Assembly: GCA_052387115.1 (NCBI GenBank)
Contig: JBQTJM010000278.1
Span: 1-9,195, forward strand
Length of the DNA: 9,195 bases
Direction of reading: 5' to 3'
Source of the DNA: JACCXJ01 sp052387115
GTDB lineage: Bacteria; Pseudomonadota; Gammaproteobacteria; JACCXJ01
In this document: positions 5,927-9,195 of the stretch, in pieces
How positions within the stretch are numbered: position 1 is the first letter of the stretch
Layout: every line of letters starts with the position of its first letter
Made by a program: the position numbers and the translations under genes
Notes under the pieces: model-generated
The model's input: only the letters and a program-made list of their open reading frames with translations
What the model was told of the DNA's origin: nothing
The model's database searches: none

Positions 5927-6850
5927 CTAATACCCCGGCGGTGGCCCGACGGTCACATAGGTGACGCTGCCGCCCGAATACGCCTGGTTGTACCAGGTGG
6001 CGCCGCACTGGTAGTAGCTTACGCCGTTCACCACCACCGTCGCCGGGGTACACGGTAGCGTATTGTAGTAGTTATAGGTGGTATAGCTGGGCGTCGAGGC
6101 CGAGGAGACAGCCGCACCTACTACAGCGGCCGTGCCCGCGATGACCGCCCCGGCCACCAGGGCCTCCCCGAAATCATCGTCGTCCCAATCATTGTCCCAG
6201 TCGTCATCGTCCCAATTGTTTCGCGCAAAATCTTGCCGATTGGCTTGCCGTTCGGTGTAACCCTGCTGGCGCACATCGGTCCGTTCGGTGTAGCCCTGCT
6301 GGCGCTGTTCGGACCGCTCGGTGCGACCCTCCTGGTGCTGAGCCTGTCTGTCGGTCCTCTCGGACTGCCCATGTGTCCTCGTATCGGCCCGCGCCTGGGT
6401 ACGCTCTGTACGTTCCCCCTGACCCTGTTGCCGTGTGCCCGCCCGATTCGTGGAAGCGGTTTGGCGCGATTGGGAGCGTTGCGCTGATCTCTGCGTCGCA
6501 CCCGCTTGCGTGGCGCGTGTCTGCTGGGTCTGGGACCGTTGCGAAGATCGCTGCGTCGCACCCGCTTGGCGCGAGGCCGTGCCCGTTCGTGACGAGAAGC
6601 TGCCGCCCGCTGCGGCGCCACCGCGGGAGAAACCGCCACTGTGAGCGGCCGACCTGCCACCGCCGGCACTGCGAGTGGCCGACCTACCACCGCCGCCGCT
6701 ACGAGCGGCCGCCCCGCCGCCACCGCCGCCTCCGCGGGAAACGCCACCACCGCCCCCTCCACGCCGGGCGTCCGCGTCATCCACGAGCCCCCCCAGGAAC
6801 ACGAGGGCGCTGACGATGGTCGTGACCATCACGAAAGGTCTGGTCTTCAT
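5927..6850 (-). CDS. Secreted Gly/Arg/Gln-rich low-complexity protein
   Basis: This 307-residue protein starts at ATG 6850, with GGAGGAC directly upstream. Residues 1-28 are a signal peptide (cleavage after DADA). Then come an RG/G-rich stretch (29-90), a Gln/Arg/Ser stretch with a 20-residue tandem repeat (96-135, AGATQRS.QRSQ...), an Arg/Glu stretch ending in three 11-residue repeats (174-206, QGYTERTDVRQ type), an acidic patch (213-226, Asp and Trp only apart from Asn), a Gly/Ala hydrophobic helix (229-251), and a small Tyr-rich C-terminal domain with two Cys (C267, C282) around GVSYYQCGATWY. The N-terminal 210 residues are strongly basic and probably disordered. The start overlaps the DUF2092 stop as ATGA, so translation is coupled. 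I do not recognise a named family. An envelope role is likely; binding of polyanions is only a guess. Confidence 0.8.
   Translation of the reverse strand: MKTRPFVMVTTIVSALVFLGGLVDDADARRGGGGGGVSRGGGGGGGAAARSGGGGRSATRSAGGGRSAAHSGGFSRGGAAAGGSFSSRTGTASRQAGATQRSSQRSQTQQTRATQAGATQRSAQRSQSRQTASTNRAGTRQQGQGERTERTQARADTRTHGQSERTDRQAQHQEGRTERSEQRQQGYTERTDVRQQGYTERQANRQDFARNNWDDDDWDNDWDDDDFGEALVAGAVIAGTAAVVGAAVSSASTPSYTTYNYYNTLPCTPATVVVNGVSYYQCGATWYNQAYSGGSVTYVTVGPPPGY
6233..6331 (-). repeat. Three tandem 33-bp repeats (11 residues each)
   Basis: Within the Arg-rich gene, residues 174-206 repeat with an 11-residue period (EGRTERSEQRQ, QGYTERTDVRQ, QGYTERQANRQ). Two copies share a 22-base stretch that is identical but for one base, spaced 33 bases apart. 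Confidence 0.75.
6446..6565 (-). repeat. Two tandem 60-bp repeats (20 residues each)
   Basis: Residues 96-115 and 116-135 of the Arg-rich protein are two copies of AGATQRSxQRSQxxQT. The DNA copies (for example 6471-6509 and 6531-6569) are exactly 60 bases apart and nearly identical, which points to recent duplication. Confidence 0.75.
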
Positions 6851-7698
6851 TTCTGTCCTCCGCTCTGGTCTGGCGCTGCTTTCCGTGGGACAGCGACCGC
6901 ACGCAACTGAGGGAGGAAGGCGATTTTCTCCGCTCCCTCGGGGGGCGTGAATGCAAACATCGAGTCGCTGATCTCGGGCGCGAGGTTCCAGTCGGAAAAC
7001 TGCGCCCGGAACTGAGGCTCGCCCTCTGCATCCTTGTACGTCAAGACCACCCGCTGGGGCAGCGGCTGGCCACCGTCCGCGACCCATATCTGGAAGTCCA
7101 CCGTCGTCGTCTGCCCGGCCAGGTGGTGGGCGGGAGCACCGAGAATGCTTGTCTTCTCCACGTAGTCTACGGATTGAACTCGGTGCTCCAACTCCGCCGG
7201 GAGCCGGTTCACGAACAGCAGGGCGAGCGGCAAGCGCATGTGGAGATCCCGCATGAAATAAGCGATCGCGTCATCCAGATCACCGGGTTTCGAAATCGTC
7301 GCATAGACGTTTCGTGGGCTGCTGTAGACCGTGATCGCCTTGCCATCAAACAGGACGAGTTGCTTGTCGCCGTCGCTGCGCTCAGCCTCGGCACGCATGC
7401 GGTCCGGCCGGCTCACGGTGAGCGTGCGGTTGTCGCCGAACTCGATCTTCTGGCCGGAGGGTTGCACGGTGTCGTAACTGCTCAGGACGTTGACGCTGAA
7501 GCGCTGGGTCCGGGACAAGAGCTCGGCCATCCCCATCAGGATCGCCTCCGCATCGGCCTGTGGCTCGACCGGGGTGGCCGCCGCAGGTCCGGCGACCGGC
7601 GACTCCGCCGCGCGGGTGGTCGCCTCCGGTGCCGCGCAGGCCACGAGGATGGGTAGGGCCGATGTCGACAGAACGACCCGCCACCAGTTCGTCTTCAT
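6847..7698 (-). CDS. DUF2092-type periplasmic lipoprotein
   Basis: This 283-residue protein has a lipoprotein signal peptide: MKTNWWRVV, a hydrophobic core, and the lipobox LVAC with C21 as the lipidated residue. It should be anchored to a membrane and face the periplasm. A Pro/Ala-rich linker covers about 22-47. The rest matches the DUF2092 pattern as I know it: an N-terminal helix (AILMGMAELLSRTQRFSVN), the SRPDRMRAE strand, LVLFDGKAITVY, the LxLPLALLFVN region, and a final FxxxFTPPEGAEKI. The family is of LolA-like beta-sheet type with no assigned reaction. ATG 7698 is supported by GGAGG seven bases upstream, while codons open further upstream lack a signal. The stop overlaps the next start (ATGA). 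Whether it shuttles or binds a lipid or polymer for the sulfatase module is inference. Confidence 0.82.
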   Translation of the reverse strand: MKTNWWRVVLSTSALPILVACAAPEATTRAAESPVAGPAAATPVEPQADAEAILMGMAELLSRTQRFSVNVLSSYDTVQPSGQKIEFGDNRTLTVSRPDRMRAEAERSDGDKQLVLFDGKAITVYSSPRNVYATISKPGDLDDAIAYFMRDLHMRLPLALLFVNRLPAELEHRVQSVDYVEKTSILGAPAHHLAGQTTTVDFQIWVADGGQPLPQRVVLTYKDAEGEPQFRAQFSDWNLAPEISDSMFAFTPPEGAEKIAFLPQLRAVAVPRKAAPDQSGGQK

Positions 7699-7754
7699 GG
7701 GGCAACCTCCTTCAGTTATTCTAGCCCAAGCCTCACCGAGGCGCAGGGCTCGTA

Positions 7755-8099
7755 TTACTTGACCTTCGCGCCGGTGTCCTTGATCGCCTCGCTGCAACGA
7801 CGGCTGAGCGCCTTTTCGTTCTTCTTCATGCACTCAATGACACGCCCTTCGCCCGGCTTGATGGCACCGCAGTGCTTCTTGAGATCGTCGCCGCACTCGT
7901 TGGTCAGGTAGGTCAAGGCCGCCACGGCGTGCTCGAGCTGGGCCCCGGCGTCGTACAGGGCATACTCGCAGCGCGCGGAGAGCTTGTCCTGGTAGGCATA
8001 CAGGCAGGCGAGGACTCGTCCCTCGCCCGGTGTCACCTTGGCGCAGAATTCGCCTCCTGCTGCGTCACGAGCGCAAGGGAAGGAAAGGGGAGACGCCAA
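7755..8099 (-). pseudogene. Cys-rich repeat protein gene truncated at its 5' end
   Basis: The frame from TTG 8099 to TAA 7755 codes for 114 residues with two copies of a Cys-rich (GLG1/FGFR-type, PF00839-like) repeat. The first has C19, C32, C44 and contains VTPGEGRVLAC; the second has C77, C90, C102 and contains IKPGEGRVIEC. The repeats themselves are intact. Such bacterial proteins are normally secreted, with the Cys residues in disulfides. Here the sequence begins with ASPLSFPCARDAAGG, which looks like the end of a signal peptide. Its basic and hydrophobic parts and a proper ATG with ribosome binding site are missing. Immediately upstream is the broken beta-barrel gene, whose frame overlaps by 35 bases. 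Translation could occur only from TTG or by coupling, and the product would stay in the cytoplasm. It lies 56 bases before the lipoprotein gene. Confidence 0.7.
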
Positions 8100-8826
8100 T
8101 CTCCGGCGACATGACGTGATAATAAGACTCCACTAAAGCACTCATTCGTTGCCCGCCGATGGTAAAGATCTTCCCCACACCTCCGCCGAGCGGAACCAGC
8201 CAGCGGTTATTGCCGTCCGCCTTCCAGTTTGCGGCAATGCTCGGGCTGCTGCTCAAGTACCAGCCATTCGGCAGGTTGTAGTTAATGACCGGCCGCAGCC
8301 CCATCACGTTGACATCCTGCCGGCCATCGTCTCCAGCAAATGACCACAAATTCTGAATGATAGCGCCAACCAGCCAGGGTCCGCTCGTGTACACACCGGC
8401 CACAGCCGGACCCGCCGACCATTTTTCGCTACCGATTTTCTCGTCAGTAGCCGTGGGCAATACCAGAGCCGGCCCCACACCCCAGATGAATTTGCCTGCC
8501 TTGGCCGGTGTCAGGAACATTGCCAGGGCAACGTCACTTAGTCCGTCCGTAGATTCCGGTAAAGGTTGGTCCGCAATCGGTATAACGGCCCGTGTGACGA
8601 GGCTCCAGTTTTCGTTCAGATCGAGGGGAATGAGTGGTTGCAGCCTGAAAAAGTTCAGGACATCGTTATCCGGACCGAAACCAAACTGAGCGTTATCTTC
8701 AAACCTCATGATATAAAACCGGGAAACTGGGTTTTGATCTTCTTTCGCCAGATCTACTGCCCCTTCTCCCATGACAAACGTCGAATTCAGGATGAGCGCA
8801 GTGAAAATGTAATTCTGCCAACTGAG
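8065..8826 (-). pseudogene. Outer-membrane beta-barrel 'transporter' family protein gene, broken at both ends
   Basis: From about 8826 the minus strand encodes a degraded-looking signal peptide (YIFTALILNSTFVMG) and then DLAKEDQNPVSRFYIMRFED, followed by alternating strands to ...PLGGGVGKIFTIGGQRM and SYYHVMSPEIG. The pattern (AKE.QNPV, FR.QP.IP..L...W.L.TR.V.P, GLSDV, GGGVGK.F..G, YY.V..P) is that of proteobacterial outer-membrane proteins often labelled transporter or neuromedin U. The usual last strands (PDW.LR.QVQFLFP type) are missing. After residue SPEIG the frame runs into nine foreign residues and stops at 8065. No start codon precedes the signal peptide, because the frame runs upstream into a transposase remnant (fused open frame from GTG 9021). 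By eye the DNA is less GC-rich than its neighbours, hinting at another origin. Confidence 0.68.
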
Positions 8827-8828
8827 GG

Positions 8829-9021
8829 CTGTTCGAGTTCTTTGATACCGGCGTGAATGGTGGTACGCGACAGACCGGTCGCATCGGCGACCAGGGTGAT
8901 GCCGTCGCGTCCCAAGCTCATGGCTTCGACTGCCGCCCAAAGACGCAGCGTGTTTTCCGTCCGGCGACCCACCAATTGCTGGATATTTCTGCTTGGTGGC
9001 TTTGCGCAGGCCCTTGTCCAC
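8829..9021 (-). mobile_element. Remnant of an ISAzo13-type transposase gene, frameshifted
   Basis: From GTG 9021 the minus strand reads VDKGLRKATKQKYPAI. It then needs one frameshift near 8965 to continue as RRTENTLRLWAAVEAMSLGRDG, ITLVADATGLSRTTIHAGIK and ELEQ. The LRLWAA.EA..LGRGGI...A.ATGLSRTTI.AGI.EL pattern is the helix-turn-helix N-terminus of ISAzo13-family (PF07592-type) transposases as I recall them. Only about 65 of several hundred residues remain, with no DDE domain. At 8829 the sequence switches abruptly to the outer-membrane protein gene, and beyond 9021 to a short AT-rich stretch that may be the IS end. Confidence 0.62.
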
Positions 9022-9063
9022 ACATAAAGAATAGACCCTTACGAGATATTGTTCAAGTTATTT
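9022..9063. other. AT-rich stretch, possibly the end of the insertion sequence
   Basis: These 42 bases lie between the transposase start and the abrupt stop of the MarC-like frame. They are much richer in A and T than the flanks. As the outer end of the IS they would contain the terminal inverted repeat, but the matching other end is missing here, so this cannot be verified. Confidence 0.3.
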
Positions 9064-9195
9064 CTACCAGGATCCTAAGAGGATCTGCCCGGCCAATCCG
9101 GCCGTCAACACCGTGATGGTCCCTATGATGAACGCGTGCACGGCCAGTTGCCGGCATAAGCGCTCATCCGCCCCCTGGGTCATCTTGACGAACGG
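9064..9195 (-). pseudogene. MarC-family membrane protein fragment, cut short
   Basis: The frame enters from the right edge and runs 43 codons to TAG 9064: PFVKMTQGADERLCRQLAVH, AFIIGTITVLTAGLAGQILL, GSW. This matches the first part of MarC/YhgN-type proteins, a P(I/V)F..LT.G....RR.LA.RA segment followed by a hydrophobic helix and GQ.LL..W. In the family the next residues would be (R/G)IS and several more membrane helices. Here the frame stops exactly where the AT-rich stretch and transposase remnant begin, so insertion of the element probably broke the gene. Only the C-terminal end of the fragment is visible. Confidence 0.5.

Noticed and set aside
4917..6053. A 378-codon minus-strand frame overlapping the FGE and the Arg-rich gene
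   Set aside because: It is a shifted frame of the FGE, very rich in Arg, Pro and Ser, with no family pattern.
6233..6569. Repeats considered as a CRISPR array
   Set aside because: The repeats are contiguous tandem coding units in frame, without unique spacers.
6121..6813. Long frames on both strands across the Arg-rich gene
   Set aside because: They arise because the repeats and GC-rich low-complexity DNA lack stops in several frames. Only the minus-strand frame from 6850 has a signal peptide and ribosome binding site.
1..9195. tRNA, rRNA or riboswitch genes
   Set aside because: I saw no cloverleaf, rRNA-like stretch or known riboswitch core on either strand, though reading by eye cannot exclude a small RNA.

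Overview
The window is about 9.2 kb of GC-rich bacterial DNA, most likely chromosome from a gamma- or betaproteobacterium. Signs for this are outer-membrane beta-barrel and lipoprotein genes, VapBC, an ISAzo13-type transposase remnant, a MarC-type fragment and a proteobacterial arylsulfatase/FGE pair. It looks like an accessory or decaying region: six apparently intact genes and one partial gene lie among at least five truncated or rearranged ones.

Left part (1-1640). A partial gene for an unrecognised multi-pass membrane protein runs off the left edge on the minus strand. After a 411-base stretch with no intact gene comes a complete minus-strand vapBC toxin-antitoxin pair, whose promoter and operator palindrome sit directly on the vapB start codon. 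A 44-codon ORF of unknown nature diverges from it.

Middle (1641-4860). A 104-bp near-palindromic, MITE/REP-like element precedes a plus-strand gene for an exported arylsulfatase (CTAGR sulfatase motif), which ends at a strong hairpin. Next is a plus-strand pseudogene of a membrane-type spermidine synthase that has lost its whole SAM-binding catalytic domain, then remnants of other genes.

Right part (4861-9195), all on the minus strand. In transcription order: a MarC-family fragment, a transposase fragment, a beta-barrel outer-membrane protein gene broken at both ends, a Cys-rich repeat gene missing most of its signal peptide, a DUF2092-type lipoprotein, an Arg/Gly/Gln-rich low-complexity secreted protein, and a formylglycine-generating enzyme (FGE) with the active-site Cys pair. 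The lipoprotein and low-complexity genes overlap by ATGA and FGE follows 22 bases later, so these three look like one operon.

Working together: the FGE would convert the Cys of the sulfatase CTAGR motif into formylglycine. Both proteins carry Sec-type signal peptides and no twin-arginine motif, which suggests that sulfatase maturation takes place in the periplasm. The lipoprotein and the Arg-rich protein may be envelope partners of this sulfatase module, but that is inferred from gene order only.
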